Below are positions 13,691 through 13,870 of a stretch of DNA of 13,870 nucleotides, piece by piece (within the stretch, counting starts at the first letter, position 1; every line of letters starts with the position of its first letter). The notes beneath the pieces were generated by a model that did not search any database, was not told the origin of the DNA, and saw nothing but the letters and a program-made list of their open reading frames with translations. Location of the stretch: contig JBJKRW010000119.1 of the NCBI GenBank assembly GCA_046704445.1, positions 1 to 13,870 of the forward strand, read 5' to 3'. The position numbers and the translations under genes were made by a program. This stretch comes from JBJKRW01 sp046704445 (GTDB lineage: Bacteria; Patescibacteriota; Microgenomatia; UBA1406; GWC2-37-13).

Positions 13691-13870
13691 ATTACCGGAC
13701 TTTTGGCCGCAAAGGTTGGAAGATCAGCGAAATCGGATACGGTATGTGGGGTATGGGTTCGTGGAGCGGGTCTCGCGATGAAGAATCATCCCGTGCGTTA
13801 CAGCTTGCCGTTGACCTCGGGATAAATTTTTTTGACACCGCATGGGTGTACGGAAACGGACACAGCGAGA
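13687..13870 (+). CDS. aldo/keto reductase, 3' end outside window
   Basis: The first 61 residues of an NADPH-dependent aldo/keto reductase. The N-terminal strand pattern (YRTFGRKGWKISEIGYGMW) and INFFDTAWVYGNGHSE are typical, with catalytic Asp50 and Tyr55 at the classic positions of the family. The catalytic Lys and His lie beyond the window. These enzymes reduce aldehydes or ketones of sugars and small metabolites; the substrate cannot be told here. The start overlaps the cupin stop by ATGA and has no Shine-Dalgarno sequence, so translation probably depends on ribosomes finishing the cupin. Confidence 0.9.
   Translation, partial: MNYRTFGRKGWKISEIGYGMWGMGSWSGSRDEESSRALQLAVDLGINFFDTAWVYGNGHSE

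Noticed and set aside
1..13870. CRISPR array, tRNA, rRNA, IS element or prophage
   Set aside because: I saw no regularly spaced repeats, cloverleaf-like segments, transposase motifs or terminal inverted repeats on either strand.

Overview
The window reads as a gene-dense stretch of a bacterial chromosome, probably from a Patescibacteria/CPR lineage, perhaps Microgenomates. This placement is an inference from gene content and style: tightly packed single genes and short operons, almost no Shine-Dalgarno sequences, pentose-phosphate enzymes with altered active sites, nucleotide-salvage genes and several membrane or secreted proteins of unknown function. The genetic code is standard, since TGA is used as a normal stop. 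No rRNA, tRNA, CRISPR array, insertion sequence or phage gene is visible.

Layout. Positions 1-1995 (+): the 3' part of a membrane-anchored low-complexity protein, an RpiB-family sugar-phosphate isomerase and a putative lipoprotein. Positions 2022-2846 (-): glutamate racemase. Positions 2982-4652 (+): a large fusion of a deoxynucleoside kinase and a type II (TK1-like) thymidine kinase. Positions 8430-4659 (-): an M20 dipeptidase, DprA and a GT-B glycosyltransferase gene interrupted by one in-frame TGA. Positions 8518-9198 (+): a divergent ribulose-phosphate 3-epimerase. Positions 11426-9208 (-): dCMP deaminase and a secreted glycoside-hydrolase-like protein ending in one EF-hand/dockerin-like loop. 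Positions 11523-13870 (+): a DUF389 membrane protein with three tandem C-terminal domains, a possible 39-aa small ORF, a metal-ligand-less cupin and the start of an aldo/keto reductase.

Themes. (1) Nucleotide scavenging: the kinase fusion makes dNMPs, the dCMP deaminase supplies dUMP, and DprA handles imported single-stranded DNA. (2) The non-oxidative pentose-phosphate branch is represented by RpiB and Rpe. (3) Cell surface: MurI (D-glutamate), the broken glycosyltransferase, the secreted hydrolase and two anchored proteins with Pro/Thr-rich linkers. (4) Gene expression: at least six starts have a TATAAT-like -10 box only 5-9 nt upstream of the ATG, so the mRNA should begin at or next to the start codon (leaderless).

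No stretch longer than 300 bases lacks a gene. The longest gap, 13086-13336, holds the possible small ORF, a hairpin and two promoters. The most interesting items are the bifunctional kinase fusion, the leaderless promoter pattern, the single-stop glycosyltransferase and the DUF389 triple repeat.
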